Shown in pieces: positions 1-43,399 of a stretch of DNA of 64,000 nucleotides. Position numbers and translations under genes: made by a program. Origin of the DNA: Tubiluchus corallicola (taxonomy: Eukaryota > Priapulida > Priapulimorpha > Priapulimorphida > Tubiluchidae); contig JAQGDQ010000297.1 of assembly GCA_030141605.1 (NCBI GenBank), positions 160,537 through 224,536 on the forward strand, written 5' to 3'. Position 1 is the stretch's first letter, and every line of letters starts with the position of its first letter. The notes under the pieces were generated by a model. The model did not search any database, was not told the origin of the DNA, and saw only the letters and a list, made by a program, of their open reading frames with translations.

Positions 1-3000
1 TTCTTCAGCACCAAGTTGTCTAAACTAGCCACAAAAATCGATTTTGTCACAAAAATCGAGATAGAATACATAAGGGCCTGTACTAATTTGAATAAATAGG
101 ACTTTTGGGTTAAAGGTAGAAACCACGGCCACCAAACCGTACAATACCTTATGATCATACAGGTATCAATTAGCTCACGAAATTAAGAGTTTCAAAATTA
201 CAGTTTCCTTACGCTAGAGTAATCACTAACAAATTAGGTTATGTTTCTGCAATTAACTTAGAGCCTAGAAAGGATTAGGAAAAATTAATGTGTACACTGT
301 GTTAGGCCAATGCTTTACAGGAAAACCAAAACGTGGCTTCACGTCTTTATTCATGGTCAAAATGTAAAACGCACTAAAATTACCCTTAAAATTGATGGAA
401 ATAACAGTAAGAAACCCCTAAATTATGAACATGAAACAAAATATCATTTTTACAGGATTCACACATTCGGTGAAGGCCAAATAACACTTTTATACATTAT
501 ATTAAAGGGAACTGAGTCCAGAGTTCACAGTGCAAATGAAACGAGAGTGTCTGTACAGAGACGTTTGGGTAGTTTTTTCCTAGTTTGTGACAGTTATATG
601 CACTGTTGGTAGTCGCAGCATAATCTTAATGTCTGTCAAGATGGCATTCTCTGGATGATAACACATGTCATTAAGGAGAAATCGAGTTGAGGAATTTCAG
701 GTTTCAGCTGCTTGTGTCCTGTCCTTCCCAGTAGGACGCAGCCGGGCAAGCGAGATGCAACCAGCTCACCTTTCCTGTGGTTGACGTAAGTCTTAGGACA
801 ACATTAACGCTATGTAAGAAAAACACAGCAAAAGCACAACCACACGTATATGCACACAAGCGTGCACACACACCTACACGCCCTCACACAAAACAAGGCA
901 GCATCATTCAGCCCATTACTGGCCAACAAATTTATTTGTTAATTTAAAATAGAATAAAAAGTTGAATCTAATCCATTAATTTGTTGATCGTTCTGTCTTA
1001 CGTAACACTTCTTTTCTCTTCTCTGAGCCATATAGTCGATCTGCTGCACCATTGTCATGCTCAGAGTAGAAGAAATCTGACACATTTGCATCTGTTAATA
1101 TTTTAGTGTGCTCAGGTTTTCTCCATTCTCACGTATTTCGGTGGGAGAATCCCTAAAAGACATTTGAATCTGTATAATGTGGTGCTTCAGCAAATATGAT
1201 CGTACGTTGAAGGGGCTAGAATCATCAGTGTTCGTGACATCTACCACCTGAAGACGGGGTTTCTGCCGCGCAATTCTTTAACGCTTATCTGTGTTGTGAC
1301 AAATAATTTTTTCAGACGTTTGTCACAAAATATTCTCTCCATGAGTTGCAGATCATAGGTCTTCTAATGCTGTAGTGACTACAACAGCAACTGCCGCCGC
1401 CATTTTGAATAAACGACTGCATCGAGAGAAAAATGAAAGTGGCACATCTCCGTTGTTACTAGTGGTGATTTCTAAAAAGAAAACAGGTTGATTCTTTAAA
1501 ATGCTACACATTGATTCAATAGTGTATATACATGAGCGCGAGGCACTGAATACGCTTATTTTTCATCGAGGGCAAATTTATTCTAAATTTAAACAGACTG
1601 ATCTAGACTATATCTATGTCTCCTAATATATGCTTAATTTGGATAACACGATATTAAAGTATCACAAGAATCCCCTTTAATGATCTTTTTAAGCAAATAA
1701 TGAATAACGTAATAATAACAGGCCAGCTGGGAGCGTTTTATAGAATTTTTCAGAATTCTTCAGAGGAAACACGAAGATGAAATACTGAAGCAGAGGTGTT
1801 ATACTTCTGCACTCACTTTTCTTTCCGGAGGAGTGCTCATTATTTAGGATTCTTCGCAAAAGACGTTTTTCGGGAAGACGTTTACGCAATTTTCGAGTGA
1901 GTTCTCGAAAAACTTCTCATATTTTATCTAACGAATCAAGCTGATTGAACTCTAACGCCATAGATTACTTATTCGTGCATTCATCTGTTAATCCATCCGT
2001 CGGTCAGAATGTTCGGTCCGTTTGTTCGCCTGTCTGTCCGTTCATCCACTTATGTAATGCAAATCTATGCACAAAATTAACAGCTGTGTGCTAGACAACC
2101 AAATAATGAATAAGTAGCACGTCCTTACTACTCGGCAATGAAAGCACGGTTTTACTCTTAAAAGGGAATCCCGTAAGGGAGGATACTTTGAGACGACCTC
2201 TGTAAAAAGCATTCGATCGATGAACGATCACTAATGGCTGCTTGTCGCAATTAAATACTTTGTCATTACATTTTATGTCCTCAAGCATTTAAAAATAGCT
2301 GACACCAAGGAAAATGGATCCTTTATCGCACTGATGAGAAATCTCAAAATTGAAAGTTCGAGGTCGTGGAACTGAAATTTCTTTGTTTTTTCTTAAGGTA
2401 GTTCGTAGGCTGAGAAGTGGCTGAAAGTTCGGAAGAATTTACAAAAAAAAACTAAACAATACCTAGACTTTAATTACAAGAAACTAAATACCTAAAACAT
2501 CTGGGGACGTAAAGGGTTTTCAATCCTTGTCTGTAAATAACTTTGCAACAATTTCTCCCATTTTTATAAAACAATCACTAATGGGGGGGGGGGGGGGTAA
2601 GTGTAAAAACGTACACAATATCAGCGAAGAATAGGCACCGCAGAAAGTATGGAAATCCTACTGCGCAGCAGTTCGCGCAGTTAGTGTCGCCCTAGCGGCA
2701 CAACAGTATGGACTGTTGTTGTCAGGTACGCTCTAGCGTAAGCTGTATGTAACCGTGTGTACTGTAACAGATGAATTGATGAGACCACCAAAGCCAGGCT
2801 GGTCGACAGGCGCTCATAACTTGCTCAGCCGTGAGTTTCAAAAACATAAATAAAATCTTTTTAAATTTCTCAAAGATGCAGCCAGGTAATTACAACAAAA
2901 TGCTAATTATAACACAGTTTTCGTTACAAGTTAAATATTTGTACACTAAGCAAGAACTGCAAAGCCTACATATGCCTTTGGCGATTTATAGCAGCTGTTA

Positions 3001-4345
3001 TATTTTTGAGTATTATTTAAAGCAAGTATAACTGCATAAAGGCACTAAGAATAATTAGTAGTTAAAATAAAAACTATTATATTCACATCTCATGAAAATT
3101 AATAGGCTTATTTACAAAAGAAGTTAAGAAAGTTAATAAGTTTGCAATAATTAATAAGAAAGTCAATATAAAGAAAGTTTCCAAATACCTATCTAAAAAC
3201 ATTCCTATTTATGGGTGTTTTTTCAGGAAATATAGCTTGAAGAAATATTAGGCCCTACTTTCAAGCGTAATACCTTTCATAGAAAAAAAATCGATTTTTT
3301 CAGAAGAGCAAATAATTTTTGCAGAATACAACTTAATCTAAGCAGCTGCATGTTTTGTTAATTTCAAGTTAAAGGATGTTTAAACAGCATATAATCATAC
3401 ATTGGCCGGCCTTTGTTATGAGTTGGAGTTGATTATAAAATCACGAACAAACGGAGATGCATTTACGAGATTACTCCTCTTTTTTATTGTCAGTGAACAA
3501 AAAAATACCAAACCGAAACACCAGAGCTGTCATCCTAAGCAGCCGGCATAACTTCCACCTCTATAACAATCAACTAACTAGGTCAAAATCAAGTTACAGA
3601 ATTCAGGTGAGAAGCCAACCTGGCGCATAAATTAGAATCTGCAGGCGGGTCATAACACCTTATATATCATGTGTAGACGTCGCTTATATTTAGCTTAATG
3701 TTTTTAAGATTCAGTTAGGCTGACGTCAAAATAAATGTTCATTAAATACAGTTTGTTTACGTGTAAAAAATGTACTTGTATAAGCGTACTAAAAAACACC
3801 TGTGGCTAAATCCACTGACAAGTCTTGATAAATAATTTATTTATTGATGGGCTTAAATTAATTGATTTTATAGGCCTACGTGCTAAGAGCAATCAATTTA
3901 TATTGTTAAATGTGTAGGCTCAGCTTCATAGAATCTCTGTATGTAATAATGCATACATCTTACATGTATATGAATGTGTGCATGGGTGTATCAAGACGTT
4001 ACGACGCCCTAGGCTGGCAGTTCAGTCCTACTCATCTCTATTACTGTATTGATTATTTATGTATGAAGCATCGTATGCAATTACTTGTGTGCGTGCGTGC
4101 GTGTGCGCATTATTTATATACAAACCTGCAATATAATATATGTGTACTTATATAGATTAATTGCAGGGCACGTAAATGGGTACAATTTTTAATGTGCCGA
4201 ATTCGCCACCTTGCATTGGAGTAAAACGATCAAGAAACAAATGGCAGAACTTTCAACAAAAGGAAAAGAAGAATCTCTGTGTGTGTGTGTGTCTGTCTCT
4301 CTCTCTCTCTGTCTGTCTGTCTGTCTGTCTCTGTCTCTCTGTCTC

Positions 4346-4414
<69 letters not shown>

Positions 4415-5212
4415 ATAGAGAAATCAGTAAATCATTAAAAAAGGCATTACTTTTTTACATAGTAGGCAGCCCAGCACGCAGTCAGCTAGCCTCATTCCTT
4501 AGGAAGAACAGTAAAATGTTACTTACAAGAAAACTGAAGAAGTACATAGTACAAACTTATTGCTACAACGTATGCCAACACTATTGGTGTACTTAAGAAT
4601 AATATTATTACAGTCAATGCGCGGCTCAAATGTTTTTAATCATCCGCCGTTTGATGCCGCCAGCGTAGTCGCTAATCGCAAAAATGAAATACCTAATTTC
4701 GTCACTTCCTTTTCCTAAACTTTGATATCAGTGGGTCCACGCGGTCACCAATCAAAAATTTGATAAAAAATAGACAGACGTAGTAAGATGTGGCAACGAT
4801 TTTAGTGGTTTAAAGTGATTTCAATACAGTGCAGCCATCATGTTATAGGAGTGTCATCAATCGCACATTAATTGTAATAATTAATAACCCTGATTCTATA
4901 CGTTTCATGAACGAAAAAACATCATGTGTATGATCACCTAAGAGAAAAGAAAAGACGAGATGATCAAAGGCAAAATTCTCAAACTTTTGCCCAAAAGAGC
5001 AAGAGAATACTCCGAATTTTCATCGATGAGGCATTTGGATGGGTTCCTAGACGACATATATTTTAAAGTTTATTTTGTAGGCGAGAGTACTTGTTCTAAA
5101 ATATATTGCGTCTACATTAAATTAGTAGTAGGTTCAAGTATTGTCAATAGTTTTGTATTTATAACTGCAAAACAAAAGAATATTAAAAAATATACAAAAG
5201 TAATACTTTTAC
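1..5212. other. 3' flank of the Ig gene, no supported gene
   Basis: I see no exon with recognisable homology here. The longest non-repetitive frame (4960-5403, plus strand, 147 codons) has no motif I recognise. The stretch holds a 15-base G run at 2583-2597, a long TC/TG microsatellite at about 4277-4413, and otherwise AT-rich unique sequence. A GC-richer patch around 2650-2830 could be an old promoter, but nothing coding follows it. Confidence 0.5.
4277..4413. repeat. TG/TC dinucleotide microsatellite
   Basis: About 135 bp of TG repeats passing into TC repeats with TGTC interruptions. The open frames over it are poly-Leu/Ser translations of the repeat and are not genes. Confidence 0.95.
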
Positions 5213-5308
5213 CAGAATGTTCCGTAGTAGGTTCAGGCTGTAATGTAGGCTTAATTATATATTCTTCGCTTGAAGATTTTGCATCTAGTGCAATAATGTC
5301 TTTATTAC
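5213..5308 (-). CDS. Possible extra exon downstream of the Ig gene
   Basis: On the minus strand a T-rich tract and AG acceptor precede position 5308, and a GTAAAA donor follows 5213. The 96-bp block is open in phase 1 and ends in phase 1. It encodes an acidic, polar peptide containing SSSEEY and QPEPTTEHS. The phases match the C-terminal exons of the Ig gene upstream, so it could be an alternative stalk exon. It has no homology I recognise and may be chance. Confidence 0.2.
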
Positions 5309-5483
5309 CTGTAAAAAATTGTTTCCAAAAATTAAGAACTGTTAAGAAGGAAACTCGGCCATCTTTCATCGTAAAACTTATTACTGTGTTTTTTTACTGG
5401 TAAAGCTATTGCATTCGGCCCAGTAATTTCGCTTACAGGTCCACAAGATAACCGTTAGTATATTTTATACGAAGACAATGACT

Positions 5484-5590
5484 CTATGGTTACGAAATGT
5501 TCTTGACCGTGAAATCTAAGCAGCATCGAACCTTGCTACTAAATGGATGGGTGACGGCCATTTTGCTCCTATATTTGGTGCAGTGGTTTT
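5484..5590 (+). mobile_element. 5S rRNA-derived sequence (SINE3-like or pseudogene)
   Basis: The stretch follows the 3' two thirds of eukaryotic 5S rRNA: a CTAAGCAG block near 5517, then GGATGGGTGAC (5545-5555), which matches the 5S internal control region, then TTTGGTGCAGTGG, which resembles the 5S 3' end (GGGTGCTGTAGG). Many substitutions make it a decayed copy, either a 5S-derived SINE or a dispersed pseudogene. The 5' third is hard to recognise. Confidence 0.6.
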
Positions 5591-6427
5591 ATTTGCCTTA
5601 TTACCTTGCCGGGGGAAGGGTGTATGTCCAAGCGTGTCTAAGTTATCCCACCATTTAGTATTAGAGGATATCCTTGATAATGAACTAGATGGCGGTCCTA
5701 CTACAACCATTGTACATGAGTGTATGTGTGTATACGCAATAGCTCCAGCTCTGTACGTGTACGTGCGTGGCGCATGTAACAGCGTAAAACAATGGCTCCA
5801 GCTCAATTTCTTTGATCAGTTTCTAAAGGTTGACATATGAAATTGATAGCATCGTACACGTGCTTTATTTTCCTTTTATTGCCAAAAAATGTTTTAAAGT
5901 CGAGTTTCTGCTCTTAATAGACGGTTGAGATGAGTCGGACTGAAATAATGAGGATGTTTCTTATACGTATAAACTATTTGCTAACAGAGAGCGTCAAGTC
6001 CCCGAATGGTGCCGTCAGTAAATAAATTTTTATAGTTAATTGAGACTTGATGATTTCACCTCTATTCGGGTAGACCTGCAATTTTTTGATCAGCAAACTG
6101 ATTGTTTAATCCTACAGCAATATTATACATTCTACCTGGCGTTATAGGAAAACATGAAGGCATTGTATACTCTACCGCCACTGTATTACAATTTTTAGAT
6201 TATTTACTGGCTAGCAAAGTAACTCTATAAAAAGGTTTGTTTCGCAATAATGTTGTTCTCGTTGTTCACGTAATAAGTTTTTTTCAGTTTAACGTTATAA
6301 AATTCATATTATAAATTTTTACGAAAAAATGACAACTGTAAATGGCGTTCTATATGACAGATCTAGGCAGTTGGAAAGAAAAAACTTCTTAAAGGAGTGG
6401 CTGCATTTCGGACTAATTCCAACAAAC

Positions 6428-6544
6428 CTTTCTGAGCATCTCTTGCAAGTTGAGACTTAAACGTAATGTTGTTTAGTAGTCGATGTCCAACGTCTTTGCT
6501 TTTATCTTCTGCTTGCTTGACGACATCTTTCTTGACGTTTTGTG
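6428..6544 (-). CDS. Possible extra exon downstream of the Ig gene
   Basis: A pyrimidine-rich acceptor ending in ACCAG precedes 6544, and a GTTTGT donor follows 6428. The 117-bp block is open in phase 1 to phase 1 and would encode a charged, probably helical 38-residue peptide (for example QNVKKDVVKQ and FKSQLARDAQK). It lies 312 bp past the last assigned Ig-gene exon and has compatible phases. It may be an alternative C-terminal exon or part of another gene. No family is recognised. Confidence 0.25.
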
Positions 6545-6855
6545 CTGGTTTAAGAAAAACATAAAAAATATAAAGCGAAATGATAGTAAATGCGCAAGAA
6601 TGTAATGTTGAAAAGTTTGCTGAGTTGTTGTGCAAAAAGGCAAAGTGGGAATCACTATCCTACTAAAGATTAGCATTTCGTTTTATCATACTAAATTTAA
6701 ATTTTCTCAGAAAATACCAAGAAAGGAGTTGAAAAGCAACGAATTTCAAGTCTTCGATAAAGAGCGATACTATAACATAACAGGATAAAAGCTTTACAGT
6801 GAAATTATTGCCTCACAAATCGCCCGACCTTTACATAAAGCCCCTCTGTATTATT

Positions 6856-37880
<31,025 letters not shown>

Positions 37881-39699
37881 GTCTGTCTGTCCTTCCTCCC
37901 GGATTTCTCTTTAGCAATAAATTTTTTCTGTCTGTTCTCATGTAAGATTTTCACATCCCGCATGAAGCGATTAATATTACCGCCAATATATTAATGGTTA
38001 CTGCCGATGTAATTGTGCCACTCAATCACTAAATTTTTGGTAATAAATTTCACATTCCTCGCAACAGTGGATAATACCGTTTGTAAATTACATATCAAAT
38101 TTTATATGGGGATACATAAGGCTAGTTTATCTACATGTCCACAGCAAAAATATCTCTAAATCTCGTCTGTATTCGCTTAGCTGCGGTTTGAAGAATAACA
38201 ATCATAGATTGACTTTATTTCTACGCAAGTCACTAGTATAGACACTGACTTCAACACAGACACAGCTGCAGATGAACTAATTATCCATCACGCTTGATCA
38301 GAAATGATGGCACCTCAGTTAGTAATCCATTCAGAACCATGATTTTTGATTCCCCAATGATTCATAGGTAAACTGAGCTTTGGTGGCAGCTGTCCTTTGG
38401 ATGCTTTGGCACACTAATTGGCCTCCATGCAGCAATACGGTGGAACAGGTGGAACCACGTTCAAAGATTCATTGTTCTGAATATCTGAAGTAATTTGCTT
38501 TATTTTGCAGGGATGCTTACACGGATTTTGCAGGATAATGACACAGGAAGCCTGTGACTTCGCACTTATTTCGCCAACCTGCACCTTCTAGGCCCCAAAC
38601 ACGATAACTGCGTTTAAGATGGAAGATTTCTAGATCACATTTTTCACTCACGCTCGAGTACCTCGACGTGAATCCATTAATGCTCTTATACATCGCGCAA
38701 TATTCTGAGAAAAGGAAACCACCTCGTAGAATGACTAGAGGGTTGTCACTGCGCAAGCGCGGTGAGGTTAATCAGTGAAACATTTTGTCTATTGATAGGA
38801 TTACGCTGGCCGCTATAAGCGCTTTTTCCTAGATTGTTGAAGATTAGTAGAACATGATCTTTCTCTCTACCTGTATTTTTGCAGATCAGTGGGAATCAGC
38901 TTTGAAATAATCAGCTTTGGTTATGAATAAAGTTGCCCGATTCTAATTGAACAGAAGCGGCCTTTATCCGAGAAGAGAACGATTTTGTCAACGAGAGACA
39001 ATTCCTTGTTCAATGGCGACTTGACAAAGAACTGACTATCATGGTTTTCTTAAAAGTTTCAACAAACGGGTTTTTGCTTTTGACAAGATTTGTCTTAGTT
39101 AAAACAGTTTTAATTATTTTTGGGCAATTTGCAGTTTTTACCCATGTCAGTTGTCTAAATCCAACCATTTTTTTTCAATAGCAGGTACTTTCCAGATTCA
39201 TATCTATACCATTACTAATGATTTGAAAGTAATTATCATTGTGTTTACACAAACTATCATTCGTTTTTGCATAGAATTTAAACTTGTCGTTTTCTGCCCG
39301 AGTTAAAACCAATTTTTGCTGTGACGTTGAATCAATGTTTTTCCTGGTCAGTTTCCTTGTGCAACGTTTTTCGCACAGATCTGCATTTGTCTCCCAAACT
39401 TTTTTAATGGTATGAACGAAATACTGCCTATATAGCGTATAAAATCAAACCAAATTTGAATAAATGAGTAACTGCAATGCCTGTAAAGAAAAGTGCAGTA
39501 TTCATCGTATGGTGAACTGTCTGGATGTGTAAACGTCACAATTATACATTGACTCCAATTACAACAATCGTTCTGGCTCATGATAATCGCTTTGGAGATC
39601 ACCCGACACCCCTTTGAAGAGAATATAATAAACATTGGTCTCGTTTAAATGTGGATTTGTTCAGTTTTTGCCTCTATGTCACAACACTGTTTAATTGTA
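37881..39699. other. 5' flank of the Ig gene
   Basis: Upstream region of the gene on the minus strand. The mRNA start is probably here or further up, but I see no TATA box or other decisive promoter element. A 79-codon minus-strand frame at 38517-38756 has no recognised family. Otherwise unique AT-rich sequence. Confidence 0.4.
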
Positions 39700-40040
39700 G
39701 CTTAAAAAATAAAGCTTAAAAATCGTCCTGAAGTTTATATCACTTTTTCACATAGTAAAGCTAATTTAAACTCCAACAATGACAGTTAGGCGCAGCGATT
39801 TTAACGGCATAAGTCGTTTGAAACAAGTTTAGATGACATTGCGTAAAGTTTGGGAAAATAATTACAGCATTCGTAGCACATCCTTCGCTAATTGAGCAAA
39901 AGTTTAAATTACCTTATATTGCCAATAAGATCAATAATGTGTTTTTTGGAGAATCAATGGTGCACCCTGGGATAACGATGCAGTACCGTTTTGTAAGGTG
40001 GTGTGAATATTTTAAATTATAAGAATTTTCATTTCCAATT
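39700..40040. repeat. Dispersed repeat family R4, copy 3
   Basis: Closely follows copy 1: AAGTCGTTTGAAACAAGTTT, CATTCGTAGCACATCC and GATCAATAATGTGTTTTTTG. It abuts the start of the LINE remnant at 40045. Confidence 0.7.
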
Positions 40041-40044
40041 ACAT

Positions 40045-41640
40045 TTTTCGAAAAAATTATCGTTGACCACATAAGTTCCTATTTAGAATCCAACAAATTA
40101 TTTTCTAAACATCAGTTTGGCTTTCGGAAGAAGTACTCAACAATAGATGCAATCATTCATGCGACTGAAAACTGGAGAAATAGACTTGACAAAAGCAAAT
40201 ATGTAGCTGCTGCTTTCTTAGATCTCAGCAAGGCTTTCGATAGCCTTGATCATCATTTGTTATTACAAAACCTCACTCATATTGGATTTGATTATGGATA
40301 GCCTCATAAAAATTACTTGAAAATTATGTGACAAATAGACAACAAAGAGTTAAATTAGTCTAATGCACGTATTCAGACTGGTATAGTATAGAAAGGGATG
40401 TCCCGCAAGGGACACTGCTCGGCCCCCTCCTGTTTTGTATATATGTAAACAATATAATTGAAGTACTACAATTTTCTGATATCACCCAATACGCGGATGA
40501 CACCACAATTTACGTAAGTTACAGTAAATTATATATAGCAAAATAATATTTAGAGCAAGACATTGCCAATATTAACACTCTTTTAACTACTTCAATTTAG
40601 AAATAAATGAGAGTAAAACAGAATTTATGGTTTTATCTCCATTTACTAATGATACTAACAACATAACTTTACAACTAGGAAAAACTGAAATCACACAAAC
40701 GAAAACAGCCAAATTCCTTGGCATCCATGTAGACAATACTTTATCATGGAATGAACAATTTAACAACATTTTTTCTAAAATGTCGGTTAGTACATCTTAT
40801 TTAAGGCAAGTTCGAGGCCAACTCAGTCAAAACACTAAGACACTAATTTGCAAAGCCCCAATACTTCCTCCTTATCTACACTGATGGTTGCAAATTATTT
40901 CATAATACAAAAAGGGAGCAATTTATTAAATCAAATCTTTTGCAAAATTATGTCCTCAGATTAATATCTGGATATACATTTAAACATCCACTACTTCAAG
41001 ATTTTCAGCAGCTACGTTAAAGCAACAACCAAAAATTTCAATATTAGAAGCCCACAGCGACTACCAAACACTAATATTTCTATATAAATACATAAATAAA
41101 ATAAATATACCTTTCAGGAATAATGAATTGCGATTTCTTCGAAATCCAACACTACCTAAACTCTCGTACTGGTAATCTATTGCAAATTAGAACTAACAAC
41201 AAATACGGAAATAATTCTTTTTCAAAACAAGCTATCTCATTATGGAATACTTTACTGGAAGAAGTTAAAGATTCAACAACTTTATCTAAAACAAAATTGA
41301 AAAAATAAGTTTTAACTAGATTTGTATATTCTGTATACCAAAACGACAATATTTATATGCAGAATGATTGCATTTTGCAATCTTGAAAAATGAAAATGTT
41401 TTAATGCAAATGTGTATATATTGTAAATATAAAATGATTTATTTAGTATCTGTAAGTTAAAAATGTCAATGTTCACTGTGTTTGTAGTGTTAGCTCTGCA
41501 CCTGAAGTGTTTTTACATTGTTTTTGTGCACTGATGAATGTCATGTGCAAATGTAATTTTTTATTAACATTTGTGATGTTCAAAATTTTTATGACAAATA
41601 AAGATTTTATATAATTATATATATATATGTATATATTTAT
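40045..41640 (+). mobile_element. Non-LTR retrotransposon remnant with reverse transcriptase core
   Basis: Conceptual translation in several frames gives LFSKHQFGFRKKYSTIDAI, AAAFLDLSKAFDSLDHHLLL, VPQGTLLGPLLFCIYVNN and QYADDTTIYV (the catalytic YADD), then AKFLGIHVDNTLSWNEQF. This is the usual RT order of CR1/Jockey/I-type elements. Stops and frameshifts show it is dead. AATAAA near 41600 and an AT/GT microsatellite follow, so this may be the true 3' end. Intergenic, plus strand. Confidence 0.85.
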
Positions 41641-41668
41641 TTGTATTATAAATACATATTAACAATAT

Positions 41669-41742
<74 letters not shown>
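41617..41742. repeat. AT then GT dinucleotide microsatellite
   Basis: AT-rich tract followed by a perfect ~67-bp GT run, directly at the 3' end of the LINE remnant. Confidence 0.95.
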
Positions 41743-41746
<4 letters not shown>

Positions 41747-42850
41747 TGTGAGGTGTGTGTTGCTAATTTTGATAGTACATGGCTTGCTTGGCTTGCATTA
41801 CTGTATGTGTTCTTTCATTTCATCATCTCCTCACCCTGTCACTTAAAATGGTTTGTACCTGACTGTTGGAGTGCTTCGTTTGTTTATGCAGAAAGTGCAG
41901 TACCTGTTCTGGACAGTTGAGATGATAATTTTCATTGGTACAGATGTTCGTTGTTGGTCTGACCAGTGGGCATGTTCCAGCATACCTGTAGTTAAAGCAT
42001 TTGTCTGGAAAGGCTAGTTACCTCTGTGATGTAACTTCTTTACCATGGAGAGCTAAGCTAAGTGTTGTTTTGGCAAAAAAGGAGAGTGTTCCTGTTGTAC
42101 AGCCTGTCTTTCTCAGTCTCGTTGCTGTTACATGGTTTGAAGAGCTGGTCAAGCCACAGCAGTGTAATGTTATTCCATGCCAGTCAGCTGTTAGTACGTT
42201 GGTGTTGTAGATTACAAGAGGGCTGCTGGAAGCTGTTGGTTAGCTGTCGTCATCTTCATGTTGCCTGCGTCAGCGTTGTCATTGTAGGAGGATCGTCAAG
42301 TTGTGCACAATATCGTCATGAACATTCAGATAAGTTATGCGCATTCATTTTCTTATCGTCGTCTTTCCTTGGGGGTTTTCACGGCAAGCCATTAGTAGTA
42401 ATTTTGAACTCTTATTGTTGACTTGTTGTTGTTCTCTTCTCTTTTGTAATAATTATAACTTTAAATTTGTTTCATCTTGTTTTGTTTTTAACTAAATGGC
42501 CCTAAAAACAGCAGACGAACCCGTAAAAATACATGTAGTATATTTTATTTTCCTGATCATTATATAAAAATTAGGAATGCAATAGCCCTTGGAACGTTAC
42601 TATATATATGTGTGGTTTTGTTAAGAACTTTTACCAGGGCTGTAATCAACGTAGTTCTAACGTTTTATAACATTATATTAAACTGTATTACACCTGTCTA
42701 CCTACAGGCAATAGCAATAATAATAAATAAGTACAAAATACGACGTAATTAAAATGTACATCATGATGCGTTCCTAACAATGAATGCGTTGCTGTCGTTA
42801 TTGACAGTTCAATAGTAGTTGTACATAAAAACTTCATCTTATATTAAGAT
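41743..42850. other. Intergenic stretch with nothing recognised
   Basis: GC-richer sequence at 41800-42420 has overlapping frames of 69-119 codons on the plus strand (for example 42062-42421), but no recognisable motif or splice pattern. Downstream of the aquaporin gene. Confidence 0.45.
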
Positions 42851-42856
42851 TTTATT
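42851..42856 (-). promoter_or_regulatory. Poly(A) signal of the aquaporin gene
   Basis: AATAAA on the minus strand, 82 nt after the stop codon. It is the first such hexamer downstream and well placed for 3' end formation. Confidence 0.65.
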
Positions 42857-42938
42857 CTAACTTTGTTTAGCAACAATGTAACAATAGTTTCTAATATAAC
42901 TTTGAATAGCGCACGTAAGATCACTTTGATATACTGTA

Positions 42939-43190
42939 TCACATTTTTTCGGTAATAATGTCATAACTAGAGTTCATACAAGGTTTGGAAAATTTATTAT
43001 CATGAGTATCCTCATTGGGTTTTAACATCATATTGTCTGGCGTATTACAGATCATTGTTCTGTTGTTGCCTTGTTCAGTGACAGGTCTGGCTTCATGTTT
43101 ATGTTTGCTTATAAAATGAGGTGTGTGGAGAACGACTTCATACATAAAAGCTGCGAGCAGTCCTCCAGCGATTGGGCCCAACCAGTAAAC
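42939..43190 (-). CDS. Aquaporin exon 6: TM6 and cytoplasmic tail
   Basis: Begins [20 protein letters not shown] and continues in a polar His/Asn/Lys-rich tail ending EKM and TGA. TGTACAG acceptor, phase 0. Confidence 0.93.
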   Translation of the reverse strand, partial: VYWLGPIAGGLLAAFMYEVVLHTPHFISKHKHEARPVTEQGNNRTMICNTPDNMMLKPNEDTHDNKFSKPCMNSSYDIITEKM

Positions 43191-43329
43191 CTGTACATAA
43201 AAACGTGACAAATACACACAAAATAAATATTAATATTAAATTTGAATAAAAAGTTCAGCGGTTGACGTAAAAATTCAGGAGCCAAAAACTAGACTTGTAC
43301 AGCTTTCAGATGAAGACAAAAAGCATCAT

Positions 43330-43399
<70 letters not shown>

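Noticed and set aside
1390-1420. Minus-strand CAAAATGGCGGCGGCAG resembling a YY1 site with a start codon
   Set aside because: The frame closes after 16 codons and no donor or further exon supports a gene start; too little evidence.
4960-5403. 147-codon plus-strand frame
   Set aside because: No motif, no splice context; the opposite strand offers an equally plausible short exon (5213-5308). Not supported as a gene.
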